From assembly GCF_001425025.1 (NCBI RefSeq), contig NZ_LMDE01000010.1, positions 578,212 to 642,211 on the forward strand: DNA of 64,000 bases. Reading direction: 5' to 3'. Origin of the DNA: Nocardioides sp. Root122. GTDB lineage: Bacteria > Actinomycetota > Actinomycetes > Propionibacteriales > Nocardioidaceae. The position numbers and the translations under genes were made by a program. The notes below the pieces were generated by a model. It was not told the DNA's origin. It saw nothing but the letters and a program-made list of their open reading frames with translations, and did not search any database. Numbering within the stretch: the stretch's first letter is position 1; every line of letters starts with the position of its first letter. Positions 1-12,606 of the stretch are shown one piece after another.

Positions 1-191
1 TTGCGGCGGAGCACGACGCGGCGCTTGCCGTCGTGGCCGATGCGCAGGCGGTCCAGCTCCCAGCCGCCGTGCTCGGCGCGCTCGACCAGGAGCCGGGTCA
101 CGACGTTGCGGGAGAAGTCCTTGGGCAGCACGAGCGTCTCGAACTCCCACTCGACGCCCCGTGCGGGGGGACGACGCTGGATACGGGCCAT
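1..191 (-). CDS. DUF5703 family protein, 3' end cut by window edge
   Basis: Only the first 63 codons are present; the gene runs off the left edge. It starts at an ATG preceded by a strong AAGGAGG ribosome-binding site. The peptide is basic and short, with the stretches WEFETLVLPKDFSRN and GGWELDRLRIGHDGKRRV. I recognise this pattern from the small actinobacterial DUF5703 family, whose function is not known. It lies upstream of and in the same direction as nothing else visible; the next gene on this strand is the aldo/keto reductase 60 bp upstream of its start. Family assignment is from memory of the motif pattern and is fairly but not fully sure. Confidence 0.72.
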   Translation of the reverse strand, partial: MARIQRRPPARGVEWEFETLVLPKDFSRNVVTRLLVERAEHGGWELDRLRIGHDGKRRVVLRR

Positions 192-251
192 CGGTCCTCC
201 TTGTCTGCCGGTCCGGCTCTCTCCGGCTCTGTCTCTCGCTGCCAGTGTCCG

Positions 252-1199
252 TCAGTCCGCCGACACGTCGTCGAGGGCGTCGACGATCTCGGCGGGAAGG
301 GTCAGCTCCTCGACGCCGAGGGCGCCCTTGAGCTGGGCGGCGGTGCGGGCGCCGACGATGGGCGCGGTGACGGCCGGCCGGTCACGGACCCAGACCAGCG
401 CCACCTCCAGCGGTGTCCAGCCGAGGCCGTCGGCGGCCCGGGCCACCGCCTCGACGATGCCCCGGCCGCGCTCGTCGAGGTAGGCACCGACGAAACGGGC
501 GAAGTGCTCGGTCGCGGCGCGCGAGTCCGACGGCGTACCGCTGCGGTACTTGCCGGTGAGCACGCCCCGGCCCAGCGGCGACCAGGGCAGCACGCCGAGG
601 CCGAGCGCCTGCGCGGCGGGCACCACCTCGTGCTCGACCTGGCGGTTGAGCAGGGAGTACTCGACCTGCGTGGAGGCGAGAGGAAAGCGTCCCGGCACGG
701 CCCGCTGCCACGTCGCGGCCTGGGCGGTCTGCCAGCCGGTGTAGTTGGAGATGCCGACGTAGGCGGCGCGGCCGGAGGACACGGCCAGGTCGAGCGCCGT
801 CAGCGTCTCCTCGACGGGCGTCTCGTCGGTCCACACGTGCACCTGCCACAGGTCGACGTGGTCGACGCCGAGCCGCGCGAGGGAGGCGTCGAGCGTCGAG
901 AGGAGGGTGCCGCGCGAGGTGTCGGTGACCCGCTCGCCCGTACGCCGCGAGATGCCGGCCTTGGTGGCCAGCACGATCTCGTCGCGGGCGACCACGTCGC
1001 CGACGAGCGAGCCGATGAGCTCCTCGCTCGCGCCGTCGCCGTAGCCGGCCGCCGTGTCGAGCAGCGTCCCACCCGCCTCGGCGAAGGAGATGAGCTGGTC
1101 GCGGGCCTCGTGCTCGTCGGTGTCACGGCCCCACGTCATGGTGCCGAGGCCGAGGCGGGAGACCTTCAGACCGGTGGCGCCAAGCGTTCGCTGCTGCAT
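252..1199 (-). CDS. Aldo/keto reductase
   Basis: A 315-residue NADPH-dependent aldo/keto reductase with a TIM-barrel fold. The N-terminus reads RTLGATGLKVSRLGLGTMTWG, trimmed here as the usual first strand, followed by the catalytic Asp and Tyr in DTAAGYGDG (about residues 47-55), the Lys in VLATKAGIS and the His in DLWQVHVW. The C-terminal half has the nucleotide-binding pattern IVGARTAAQL. The open frame extends further upstream, but the family-typical start is this ATG. AGGGTA on the plus strand (TACCCT read on this strand) sits 7 nt upstream, so the message is probably leaderless. Substrate cannot be deduced. Confidence 0.9.
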   Translation of the reverse strand: MQQRTLGATGLKVSRLGLGTMTWGRDTDEHEARDQLISFAEAGGTLLDTAAGYGDGASEELIGSLVGDVVARDEIVLATKAGISRRTGERVTDTSRGTLLSTLDASLARLGVDHVDLWQVHVWTDETPVEETLTALDLAVSSGRAAYVGISNYTGWQTAQAATWQRAVPGRFPLASTQVEYSLLNRQVEHEVVPAAQALGLGVLPWSPLGRGVLTGKYRSGTPSDSRAATEHFARFVGAYLDERGRGIVEAVARAADGLGWTPLEVALVWVRDRPAVTAPIVGARTAAQLKGALGVEELTLPAEIVDALDDVSAD

Positions 1200-1263
1200 G
1201 CACGTGAGGGTAGCCACGGGGGCTGCACCGACACGCGGGGACGCGCCCGTAGGCTCCTGCCCT

Positions 1264-2088
1264 GTGATCGATCTCCTCAAGGCCGTTGTCCTCGGCGTCA
1301 TCCAGGGGCTGACCGAGTTCCTCCCGATCTCGAGCAGCGCGCACCTGCGCATCTTCCCCGAGCTGTTCGGCTGGGGCGACCCGGGCGCGGCCTTCACCGC
1401 GGTGATCCAGATCGGCACCGAGCTGGCCGTGCTCATCTACTTCCGCAAGGACATCTGGCGGATCGGCAGCGCGTGGGTGCGCTCGCTCTTCCGGCCCGAG
1501 CTCCGCGGCACGCTCGACGCCCGGATGGGCTGGTTCATCATCGTCGGGTCGCTGCCCATCGTGGTGCTCGGCGTGCTGCTGAAGGACATCATCGAGCGCG
1601 ACTTCCGCAACCTCTGGATCATCGGGTGCACGCTCATCGTGCTCGGCATCGTGCTCGGCATCGCCGACCGCGTCGGGCGCACCGACCGGGCGATCACGAA
1701 GATCACGCTCAAGGATGCGGTCCTGATGGGCGCCGCACAGGCGCTCGCGCTGATCCCCGGCGTCTCCCGCTCCGGCGCCACGATCTCGATGGGTCGCTTC
1801 CTCGGCTTCGAGCGCGAGGCCGCCACCCGATTCGCCTTCCTCCTCGCCATCCCGGCGGTGGTCGGCGCGGGATTGTTCGAGCTCAAGGAGATCCCGCACG
1901 GGCACAACGACTTCGGCTGGGGGCCGACGGTCACCGCCACCGTGGTGTCGTTCGTGGTGGGGTACGCCGCCATCGCCTGGCTGCTGCGCTACGTCAGCAC
2001 CCGGTCCTACACGCCGTTCGTCGTCTACCGGATCGTGCTCGGTGCCGGCACGCTCATCCTGCTCGGCGCAGGCGTGCTGAGCGCCTGA
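1264..2088 (+). CDS. uppP: Undecaprenyl-diphosphatase UppP (BacA family)
   Basis: A 274-residue polytopic membrane enzyme that dephosphorylates undecaprenyl diphosphate to recycle the lipid carrier of peptidoglycan synthesis. Both family signatures are present: GLTEFLPISSSAHL at residues 15-28, carrying the catalytic Glu, and PGVSRSGATIS at about 165-175, carrying the essential Arg and Ser. The chosen GTG gives the conserved start MIDLLKAVVLGVIQG; a TAGGCT hexamer lies 8 nt before it. It diverges from the aldo/keto reductase and overlaps the 3' end of the convergent MFS gene by 35 bp. Confidence 0.95.
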   Translation: MIDLLKAVVLGVIQGLTEFLPISSSAHLRIFPELFGWGDPGAAFTAVIQIGTELAVLIYFRKDIWRIGSAWVRSLFRPELRGTLDARMGWFIIVGSLPIVVLGVLLKDIIERDFRNLWIIGCTLIVLGIVLGIADRVGRTDRAITKITLKDAVLMGAAQALALIPGVSRSGATISMGRFLGFEREAATRFAFLLAIPAVVGAGLFELKEIPHGHNDFGWGPTVTATVVSFVVGYAAIAWLLRYVSTRSYTPFVVYRIVLGAGTLILLGAGVLSA

Positions 2089-3307
2089 ACGTGTCGGCCA
2101 GCAGCGCGAGCGCCATCACCTGCGTGAGCGCCACGACGACGACCAGCGCGAGCAGCGACCGCTCGTAGAGCCACCCCGCGCCGACGCCACCGACGATGGC
2201 GAACATGCCCTGGATGCCCGCGAAGACGCCGTAGGCCGTGGCGCGGCGTGGTGCCTCGACCAGGTCGGCCACCACGGCCTTGATCGTCGAGTCCTGCACG
2301 CCCTGGGCGAAGCCCCACGCGACCACGCCGGCGAGCACCGCCGTGAGCGCCGAGGAGAGCGCGAGTGCGGGCACGACGGCGACCAGCACCGGCACCAGCA
2401 GCAGGACGCGTGCCCCCGTGCGGTCGTAGACCGACCCGATCGCGAGCGCCGCGAGCGCCTCGACCGCCATGGCCGCGGCGTAGACGACCGGGACGGCCGC
2501 CACGGGCACCAGTCCCTCGACGTTGAGGTGGTAGCCGATGATCCCGAACGTCACGAGCGCTCCGGTGGTGAGCGAGGCAGCGATGGCGTAGCGGAAGAAG
2601 TCGCCGGACAGTCCCGCACCGACGGCGTCGGCCCACCAGCCGCGCCGCTCGCCCGGCGCGGCCGCGGCGGGCTCGGGCTGCTCGTCGTACACGCCGGGGT
2701 CGGGCACCCGACGGCGCAGGGTGAGCAGCAGGACCATGGCGATGGCGCCCGGGACGGCGAGGACGGCCATGCCCCACCAGATCGAGGCGACCGCGACGAC
2801 ACCCGCGACGACCAGGGGCCCGGAGAAGGCGCCGACCTGGTCCAGCGCCTTGTGCACGCCGAAGCCGCGGCCGCGGCCCACTGCTGCCGCGACGTGTGCG
2901 AGGAGCGCTGACTTGGAGGGCGAGCGCACCGCCTTGCCGAGGCGTTCGAGCAGGATCATGGTCGCGGCGAAGGCGATGCCCGCCGCCCCGAGCCGTGGCG
3001 CGAGCGCCAGCAGCGGCACGCACACCGCGGTCAGGCCGTAGCCGATGATGGTCAGCGACCAGTAGCGCCCGGTGCGGTCCGCGATCGGGCCGAACGCCAG
3101 CCGCAGCACCAGCGCCACCGCCTCGCCGGCGCCGGTGACCAGGCCGACCACGACGGCGGAGGCGCCTAGCGCGGCCAACAATGGGCCGTAGACCGAGCGC
3201 GCACCCTCGTAGACCATGTCGGCGGCCAGGCTGACGAAGCCGAACCACCACACCACCCGCCAGGCCGGGGGCGCGGGCCGGGTGGTGGGGGGACCGCTCA
3301 CAGCCAC
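2054..3307 (-). CDS. MFS transporter
   Basis: A 417-residue major facilitator with about twelve hydrophobic segments. The loop between segments 2 and 3 (LRLAFGPIADRTGRYW) and its C-terminal counterpart (IGSVYDRTGARVLLL) are the usual MFS loops. The first ten bases overlap the end of the CorA-type gene upstream on the same strand, so the two are probably cotranscribed. The GTG start was chosen because it gives MAVSGPPTTRPAPP just before the first membrane segment; a second in-frame GTG two codons later is possible. Substrate unknown. Confidence 0.88.
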   Translation of the reverse strand: MAVSGPPTTRPAPPAWRVVWWFGFVSLAADMVYEGARSVYGPLLAALGASAVVVGLVTGAGEAVALVLRLAFGPIADRTGRYWSLTIIGYGLTAVCVPLLALAPRLGAAGIAFAATMILLERLGKAVRSPSKSALLAHVAAAVGRGRGFGVHKALDQVGAFSGPLVVAGVVAVASIWWGMAVLAVPGAIAMVLLLTLRRRVPDPGVYDEQPEPAAAAPGERRGWWADAVGAGLSGDFFRYAIAASLTTGALVTFGIIGYHLNVEGLVPVAAVPVVYAAAMAVEALAALAIGSVYDRTGARVLLLVPVLVAVVPALALSSALTAVLAGVVAWGFAQGVQDSTIKAVVADLVEAPRRATAYGVFAGIQGMFAIVGGVGAGWLYERSLLALVVVVALTQVMALALLADTFRRSARLRRAG

Positions 3308-4302
3308 CCGGACTTCTTGAACGAGGCGAACAACCCCACGGCCACGCCGATCATCAGGATGATCGCGAACGGGTAGCCGTAGGTCCAGTGCAGCTCGGGC
3401 ATGTGGTCGAAGTTCATGCCGTAGACGCCCGCGATCAGCGTCGGCACGACCACGAGTGCGGCCCCCGCGGAGATCTTGCGCATGTCCTCGTTCTGCTGGA
3501 CCGAGATCCGGGCCAGGTGACCGTCGAAGGCCGTGGAGAGCAGCTGGTCGAGGCTGTCGATCACCTCCGAGACGCGCTGGAGGTGGTCGGCCACGTCACG
3601 GAAGTAGGTCGCGGTCTCGGCCGTGATCGGGATGGGCGTCCGGATGGTCGGCACGGTGTCGGAGTGCAGGGAGAACCTCCGCATTGGCTCGCGCAGCGGC
3701 ATCACCGCGCGCCGGACCTCCGCGATCTCGCGCTTGAGGACGTAGATCCGCGTCGAGTCGTCGGTGCGGGCGGGGGAGAAGACCGACTCCTCGACCTCGT
3801 CGACGTCCTCCTCGAGCGCCGCGCCCACCCGTTCGTACTCGTCGACCACGCGGTCGCAGATGGCGTACATCACTCCCATCGGCCCGTGCTCGAGCACCTG
3901 GGCTCGACGCTCGAGGTCGCGGCGCGAGTCCGCGAGGTCGATGCCCTCGCCGTGCCGGACGGTGACGACGAAGTCGCTCCCGATGAACACGTTGATCTCA
4001 CCGGTCTCGACCGCATCGTGGGCATCGACGTACCAGAGGGTCTTGAGCACCAGGAAGAGCGTGTCGCCGTAGTGCTCGAGCTTGGGCCGCTGGTGGGAGT
4101 CACCGGCGTCCTCGACGGCCAGCGGGTGCAGGTCGAAGGTGCGTGCGATGAGGTCGAGCTCCTCCGAGCTCGGGTCGTGGATGCCGATCCACTGGAAGTC
4201 GCCGGGGTCGCACGGGACGCGCGCGGCGCCGAGGCTCTGGTCGTCACCGTCGCCCAGCGGAACCCGCTGACCACGGTGGTAGAGCGCGTTGTCGACGATC
4301 AC
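3298..4302 (-). CDS. corA: CorA-family Mg2+/Co2+ transport protein
   Basis: A 334-residue divalent-metal channel subunit. It has a long acidic cytoplasmic N-terminal domain, a helical stretch, and two C-terminal membrane segments. The first ends in the diagnostic selectivity motif YGMNF (GMN at residues 295-297), and the protein ends in the basic tail KKSGWL. Family members form pentamers in the cytoplasmic membrane. The GTG start has AGGCTA on the plus strand (TAGCCT on this strand) 6 nt upstream, suggesting a leaderless message. It diverges from the phosphomutase-like gene and overlaps the MFS gene by 10 bp. Confidence 0.92.
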   Translation of the reverse strand: MIVDNALYHRGQRVPLGDGDDQSLGAARVPCDPGDFQWIGIHDPSSEELDLIARTFDLHPLAVEDAGDSHQRPKLEHYGDTLFLVLKTLWYVDAHDAVETGEINVFIGSDFVVTVRHGEGIDLADSRRDLERRAQVLEHGPMGVMYAICDRVVDEYERVGAALEEDVDEVEESVFSPARTDDSTRIYVLKREIAEVRRAVMPLREPMRRFSLHSDTVPTIRTPIPITAETATYFRDVADHLQRVSEVIDSLDQLLSTAFDGHLARISVQQNEDMRKISAGAALVVVPTLIAGVYGMNFDHMPELHWTYGYPFAIILMIGVAVGLFASFKKSGWL

Positions 4303-4308
4303 GTGCTG

Positions 4309-4327
4309 AGGCTAGTCCCACTAAGGT
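4309..4327. promoter_or_regulatory. Back-to-back leaderless -10 elements (corA and phosphomutase-like gene)
   Basis: On the minus strand TAGCCT (4309-4314) ends 6 nt before the corA GTG; on the plus strand TAAGGT (4322-4327) ends 7 nt before the GTG at 4335. Both spacings put the expected transcription start at or next to the start codon. No ribosome-binding site is visible for either gene. Confidence 0.65.
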
Positions 4328-4334
4328 CGCTCCC

Positions 4335-5054
4335 GTGCCTACCGTCATCCTCGTCCGACACGGCCGGTCGTCGGCCAACACCGCCGGCGTGCTGGCCGGG
4401 CGGACCCCAGGCGTCCACCTCGACGAGACCGGGGTGACGCAGGCCGGCGCGGTCGGCGACCGGCTAGCGGGCGTACGCCTCGCCTCGGCCGTCACCAGCC
4501 CGCTGGAGCGGTGCCGGGAGACCGCGAAGGAGATCACCTCGCGGCAGCCGGCGCCCCTGCGCGCGAGCACCGACAAGCAGCTCTCCGAGTGCGACTACGG
4601 CGACTGGCAGGGCCGGCCGATCAAGGAGCTGGCCAAGGAGAAGCTCTGGAAGACCGTGCAGGCGCAGCCCTCGGCAGTGACGTTCCCCAACGGCGAGTCG
4701 ATGCGCGCCATGCAGGACCGCGCGGTGGCCGCGATCCGGCGCCACGACAGCCGCGTCGGAGCCGAGCACGGTGACGACGCGGTGTGGCTCGCCGTCAGCC
4801 ACGGCGACCTGATCAAGTCGATCCTCGCCGACGCGCTCGGCACCCACCTCGACCTCTTCCAGCGCATCCACGTCGACCCCGGGTCGGTGTCGATCATCCG
4901 CTACGGCGACACCCGCCCGTTCGTCCTCGGCACCAACACCCACGGCGGCGACCTCTCCTGGCTGACGCCGCCGGCCAAGGCCCGCACCCGCCGACGGGGT
5001 GACGCCGAGGTGGGCGGGGGAGCGGGGCCCGGCACCCAGACGGGGAGGTCCTAG
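4335..5054 (+). CDS. Histidine phosphatase superfamily protein (MSMEG_4193-type phosphomutase-like)
   Basis: A 239-residue protein with the histidine-phosphatase signature VRHGRSSAN at residues 7-15, carrying the phosphorylated His, and the second catalytic His in VSHGD. The order phosphomutase-like, DUF3090, SCO1664-type, mshC is a conserved actinobacterial arrangement, so a role linked to mycothiol or its regulation is possible but unproven. The C-terminal 40 residues are charged and low in complexity. The GTG start is 7 nt downstream of TAAGGT. The true substrate is not deducible. Confidence 0.88.
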   Translation: MPTVILVRHGRSSANTAGVLAGRTPGVHLDETGVTQAGAVGDRLAGVRLASAVTSPLERCRETAKEITSRQPAPLRASTDKQLSECDYGDWQGRPIKELAKEKLWKTVQAQPSAVTFPNGESMRAMQDRAVAAIRRHDSRVGAEHGDDAVWLAVSHGDLIKSILADALGTHLDLFQRIHVDPGSVSIIRYGDTRPFVLGTNTHGGDLSWLTPPAKARTRRRGDAEVGGGAGPGTQTGRS

Positions 5055-5064
5055 GGTGAGTGAC

Positions 5065-5649
5065 ATGCCCGTCGTGCACCGCTTCGACCCTCCCGAGCGC
5101 TTCGTCGCCGGCACCGTTGGCGAGCCCGGCCAGCGCACCTTCTTCCTCCAGGCGCGTGAGGGCGCGCGCCTGATCAGCGTCTCTCTCGAGAAGCAGCAGG
5201 TCTCTGCGCTCGCCGAGCGCATCGACGAGCTCCTCGACGAGCTGATGAACGCGGCGGGCGACGACGTGCTGATCCCCGCGATCGCGCCGCGCGACCTCAT
5301 CGACAACCAGCCCCTCGAGCAGCCCATCGAGGAGGAGTTCCGCGCGGGCACCATGACGCTGTCGTGGGACACCTCCGACGAGCGGGTCGTGATCGAGGTG
5401 TTCCCCTTCACCGAGGCGGCCGTGGTCTCGCCGGAGCAGCTCCAGGAGGACCTCGAGGACCTGCTCGAGCCCGAGCCGGAGGAGATCTTCCTCGTCCGGA
5501 TCACCGCCGCGGCCGCCCGCTCGTTCGTCGAGCGTGCCCGCACGGTGATCGGCGCCGGCCGCCCCGACTGCCCGTTCTGCGGCGAGCCGATCGACCCGGC
5601 CGGCCACCTGTGCGTGCGGGCCAACGGCTTCCGACGCCGTGACCCCTGA
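5065..5649 (+). CDS. DUF3090 family protein
   Basis: A 194-residue protein of the actinobacterial DUF3090 family (start MPVVHRFDPPERFVAGTVG). It has no membrane segment. Near the C-terminus lies the metal-ligand-like pattern CPFCGEPIDPAGHLC (about residues 176-190), consistent with a small zinc site, and the rest is acidic and helix-rich. Function unknown; the family is consistently found beside mshC and the SCO1664-type gene, whose start overlaps its last 11 bp. TAGGGT at 5052-5057 ends 7 nt before the ATG, so a leaderless start is likely; an in-frame GTG three codons upstream is the alternative. Confidence 0.88.
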   Translation: MPVVHRFDPPERFVAGTVGEPGQRTFFLQAREGARLISVSLEKQQVSALAERIDELLDELMNAAGDDVLIPAIAPRDLIDNQPLEQPIEEEFRAGTMTLSWDTSDERVVIEVFPFTEAAVVSPEQLQEDLEDLLEPEPEEIFLVRITAAAARSFVERARTVIGAGRPDCPFCGEPIDPAGHLCVRANGFRRRDP

Positions 5650-6418
5650 CGAGGTCCCGGCCGGCTTCCCGACGGGCGAGCTGACCCTGCACGGACGCGT
5701 GCTCCCTGCCTCCAACGCGACGTTCGTCGGCGAGGTCGACGGCGTCCGGGTGGTCTACAAGCCGATCGCCGGCGAGCGCCCGCTGTGGGACTTCCCCGAC
5801 GGCACGCTCGCGGCGCGCGAGGTCGGCGCGTACGCCGTCTCCGAGGCGCTGGGCTGGGACATCGTCCCCACCACGGTGCTGCGCGAGGGTCCCCACGGAC
5901 CGGGCATGGTGCAGCTGTGGCGCGACGAGGTCGAGGACCAGGCGCCGGTGGACATCGTGGGGGAGGGTGAGGTCCCGGAGGGCTTCCGTCACGTCTTCGA
6001 CGGTCTCGACGCGCACGACCAGCCGGTCTCGCTGGTCCACGAGGACTCGCCCCAGCTGCGGCGGATGGCGCTCTTCGACGTGGTCGTCAACAACGCCGAC
6101 CGCAAGGGCGGCCACGTCCTGCCGATGGCCGACGGGCACCGTCACGGCGTCGACCACGGGCTGACCTTCCACGTGGAGCACAAGCTGCGCACGGTCCTCT
6201 GGGGCTTCGTGGGCGAGCCCCTCTCCGACGAGGAGACCGAGGGCCTGCGGCGGCTGGAGTCGGCCCTCGACGCCGAGCTCGGCGCCACCCTGAGCGGGTT
6301 GCTGGCCGACGACGAGGTCACGGTCACCGCCCGACGCCTGCGGCGGCTGCTCGCGGACGGCACCTTCCCGGCGCCGGCCTCCTCGCAGTACCCCGTCATC
6401 CCCTGGCCGCCCTTCTGA
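5639..6418 (+). CDS. SCO1664 family protein, PI3/4-kinase-like fold
   Basis: A 259-residue member of the SCO1664 family. The middle contains NNADRKGGH followed by VDHGLTFH, resembling the catalytic and metal-binding loops of PI3/4-kinase-like and HipA-like enzymes, and [16 protein letters not shown] near the N-terminus resembles the nucleotide-binding Lys region. Kinase activity is inference. It overlaps DUF3090 by 11 bp and ends just before mshC, so translation is probably coupled in this run. Start GTG chosen to give the family-typical N-terminus. Confidence 0.85.
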   Translation: MTPDEVPAGFPTGELTLHGRVLPASNATFVGEVDGVRVVYKPIAGERPLWDFPDGTLAAREVGAYAVSEALGWDIVPTTVLREGPHGPGMVQLWRDEVEDQAPVDIVGEGEVPEGFRHVFDGLDAHDQPVSLVHEDSPQLRRMALFDVVVNNADRKGGHVLPMADGHRHGVDHGLTFHVEHKLRTVLWGFVGEPLSDEETEGLRRLESALDAELGATLSGLLADDEVTVTARRLRRLLADGTFPAPASSQYPVIPWPPF

Positions 6419-6437
6419 CGCGCGTGGGACCGGCCGA

Positions 6438-6443
6438 TAGGCT
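6438..6443 (+). promoter_or_regulatory. Leaderless -10 hexamer of mshC
   Basis: TAGGCT ends 7 nt before the mshC ATG at 6451. There is no Shine-Dalgarno sequence, which supports ATG 6451 over the GTG 27 bp upstream. Confidence 0.6.
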
Positions 6444-6450
6444 GCGCCGC

Positions 6451-7689
6451 ATGCGTGCCTGGTCGACCCCCGACGTTCCCCGACTCCCGGTGACGGGCCC
6501 CGCCGTGCGGGTGCACGACACCGCGAGCGGCGAGCTGGTCGAGACCCGTCCCGAGGGACCCGCGCGGATGTACGTCTGTGGCATCACCCCCTACGACGCG
6601 ACCCACATGGGCCACGCCGCGACCTACGTCGCCTTCGACCTGCTCAACCGCGCCTGGCGCAACGCCGGGCACGAGGTGACCTACGTCCAGAACGTCACCG
6701 ACGTCGACGACCCGCTGCTCGAGCGGGCCGCCAAGGTCAAGGTGGACTGGGTCGAGCTCGCCGAGCGGGAGACCCAGCTGTTCCGCGACGACATGGAGGC
6801 GCTCCGCGTCCTGCCGCCGGCCCACTACATCGGCGCTGTCGAGTCGATCCCGCAGGTCATCGAGCTGATCCAGCGCCTCGACGAGGCCGGCGCGGTCTAC
6901 AAGGTCGAGGACGACCTCTACTTCTCCGTCACCGCCGACGAGGCGTTCGGCGAGGTGTCCGGACTCGACCGCGACACGATGCTGCAGATCTTCCCCGAGC
7001 GCGGCGGTGACCCCGACCGCGAGGGCAAGAAGGACCCGCTCGACTGCCTGCTGTGGCGCGCGGAGCGGCCCGGCGAGCCCGCGTGGGACAGCCCGTTCGG
7101 TCCCGGTCGGCCCGGCTGGCACGTCGAGTGCACCGCGATCGCGCTGGACCACCTCGGTACGACCTTCGACGTCCAGGCCGGCGGCAGCGACCTGGTCTTC
7201 CCGCACCACGAGATGTCGGCCGGGCACGGCCAGGTGGCACACCCGGGGGAGCGCTTCGCCCGGGCCTACGCCCACGCCGGGATGGTCGCCTACGACGGCG
7301 AGAAGATGTCGAAGTCCAAGGGCAACCTGGTCTTCGTCTCGGCGCTGCGGATGAGCGACGTCGACCCGATGGCGATCCGGCTGGTGCTGCTGCGCCACCA
7401 CTACCGCAGCGACTGGGAGTGGACCGACGACCAGCTCTGGGACGCCGTCGACACGCTCGCCGGCTGGCGGCGGGCTCTGGCCCTGGGCCACGGCGCCGAC
7501 GCAGCTCCCGTCGTCGAGCGGGTGCTGGCGGCACTGGCCGACGACCTCGACGCGCCCACCGCCGTCGCGGCGGTCCAGGAGTGGGTGGACGCCACGCTCG
7601 GCACCACCGGTCTGGCCGACACGACCGACCACGAGGCGGCCACGACCATCCACCGCCTGCTCGACGCTGCCCTCGGCCTCTCCCTCTGA
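6451..7689 (+). CDS. mshC: Mycothiol synthesis Cys:GlcN-Ins ligase MshC
   Basis: A 412-residue class I aminoacyl-tRNA-synthetase-like ligase that joins cysteine to the glucosaminyl-inositol amine in mycothiol synthesis. It has the HIGH-type motif THMGH (residues 51-55), zinc-binding Cys in [13 protein letters not shown], and the KMSKS loop EKMSKSKGN (285-289). The sequence [19 protein letters not shown] is the usual zinc/His region. MshC is distinguished from CysS by its start, [13 protein letters not shown], and by its shorter C-terminus. Start ATG 6451 is preferred because of the TAGGCT element 7 nt upstream. Confidence 0.96.
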   Translation: MRAWSTPDVPRLPVTGPAVRVHDTASGELVETRPEGPARMYVCGITPYDATHMGHAATYVAFDLLNRAWRNAGHEVTYVQNVTDVDDPLLERAAKVKVDWVELAERETQLFRDDMEALRVLPPAHYIGAVESIPQVIELIQRLDEAGAVYKVEDDLYFSVTADEAFGEVSGLDRDTMLQIFPERGGDPDREGKKDPLDCLLWRAERPGEPAWDSPFGPGRPGWHVECTAIALDHLGTTFDVQAGGSDLVFPHHEMSAGHGQVAHPGERFARAYAHAGMVAYDGEKMSKSKGNLVFVSALRMSDVDPMAIRLVLLRHHYRSDWEWTDDQLWDAVDTLAGWRRALALGHGADAAPVVERVLAALADDLDAPTAVAAVQEWVDATLGTTGLADTTDHEAATTIHRLLDAALGLSL

Positions 7690-7710
7690 CGTACGCCCCG
7701 GGCGGGCCGG

Positions 7711-8556
7711 TCAGTCGGTGTCGCGGCGCTTGAGGTAGCGCTCGAACTCGCGCGCGATGGCCTCGCCGGAGGCCTCGGGGAGGTCCGTGGTGTCGCGGGT
7801 CTCCTCGAGCGCCCGAACGTAGTCGGCGACGTCCTCGTCCTCGGCGGCGAGCTCGTCGACGCCGCGCTCCCACGCGCGGGCGTCCTCGAGCAGCTCGCCG
7901 AGCGGCATGGGCGCCTGCAGGAGCTCCTCGAGCTGGCCCAGCAGCGCGAGCGTGGCCTTCGGGCAGGGGGGCTGCGCGACGTAGTGGGGGACCGCCGCCC
8001 AGTAGGACACGGACGGGATGTCGAGCTGGTTGCACGCGTCGTTGAAGACCCCGACGATGCCGGTCGGACCCTCGTAGCTCGACTGCTCGAGGTCGAGCCG
8101 GTCGAGCAGCTCGGGCTCGCTGGCCGTGCCGCTGACGGGGATCGGCCGGGTGTGCGGGGTGTCGGCCAGCAGCGCGCCGAGGGTCACGACGAGCTCGGCG
8201 CCCAGGTCGTCGCAGGCGGCGAGCAGCTCGGCGCAGAACTGCCGCCACTTCATGTTCGGCTCGATCCCACGGACCAGGATGATGTCGCGGTCGAGCTCGG
8301 CCGGGCGGGCGACCGCGATGCGGGTGGTGGGCCAGGTGAGGCGGCGGTGGCCGTTGACGTCGGTGCTGATCACGGGGCGGTTGACCTGGAAGTCGTAGAA
8401 CTCCTCCGGGTCCACGGCGCCGATGACCTCGGCCTTCCACTGCTCCAGCAGGTGGTCGACCAGTCCGGAGGCCGCGTCGGCCGCGTCATTCCACCCCTCG
8501 AAGGCCGCGATCACCACGGGGGAGACGAGGCCCTGCACGTCGTCGAACTCGATCAC
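7711..8556 (-). CDS. PAC2 family protein (proteasome assembly chaperone-like)
   Basis: A 281-residue soluble protein with the PAC2 pattern: VIAAFEGWNDAADAA near residue 16 and DIILVRGIEPNMKW near residue 94. In eukaryotes and archaea PAC2 proteins help assemble proteasome alpha rings; in actinobacteria the role is not established, though this organism has a proteasome about 18 kb away. It is convergent with mshC (21-bp gap) and diverges from metH. The GTG start has TAGGCT on its strand (8563-8568) 6 nt upstream, so the message is probably leaderless. Confidence 0.88.
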   Translation of the reverse strand: MIEFDDVQGLVSPVVIAAFEGWNDAADAASGLVDHLLEQWKAEVIGAVDPEEFYDFQVNRPVISTDVNGHRRLTWPTTRIAVARPAELDRDIILVRGIEPNMKWRQFCAELLAACDDLGAELVVTLGALLADTPHTRPIPVSGTASEPELLDRLDLEQSSYEGPTGIVGVFNDACNQLDIPSVSYWAAVPHYVAQPPCPKATLALLGQLEELLQAPMPLGELLEDARAWERGVDELAAEDEDVADYVRALEETRDTTDLPEASGEAIAREFERYLKRRDTD

Positions 8557-8696
8557 CGGCCCAGCCTAACCAGCCGTCGTGATTTCATGGGTCGTGTCGC
8601 GCGGTGCCACGATGTGGGAAGAGTGTCCGCCAGTCGGACGAGGTTCCTAGTCTGGCTGTCTGCCCGCTGAGAGAGCCATCGAGAGAGGCCACACCC
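8557..8696. promoter_or_regulatory. Divergent promoter region PAC2/metH
   Basis: Holds the leaderless PAC2 -10 (8563-8568, minus) and, for metH, TAGTCT at 8648-8653, which would give a leader of roughly 35 nt with a GAGAGAGG ribosome-binding site near 8680-8690. I looked for a cobalamin riboswitch here and did not see its conserved box. Confidence 0.5.
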
Positions 8697-12473
<3,777 letters not shown>

Positions 12474-12555
12474 CGAGCCCACCCCTCCGCGCGGGGCGCC
12501 ATGCATCAGAAGGCGTCAGGTGGGAACCGGCGACACAGGACGACCTACCCGGCAG

Positions 12556-12569
12556 CCGACGGCCGTCGG
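12556..12569. repeat. 14-bp perfect palindrome before the histidine kinase gene
   Basis: CCGACGGCCGTCGG reads identically on both strands and lies about 37 bp before the kinase start codon. It could be an operator or a chance palindrome in GC-rich DNA. Confidence 0.35.
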
Positions 12570-12606
12570 GGCGATGATGTCCCGAGCGAGCTGGAGGAGG
12601 AAGGCG

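Noticed and set aside
8557..8696. A cobalamin riboswitch before the cobalamin-dependent metH
   Set aside because: The gap is only 140 bp, the presumed leader about 35 nt, and the conserved B12 box was not found. No such element was seen before kamD either.
12520..12606. Upstream GTG start for the histidine kinase
   Set aside because: It adds 29 residues of non-domain sequence and lacks a ribosome-binding site, whereas the ATG at 12607 has a strong GGAGGA-type site.
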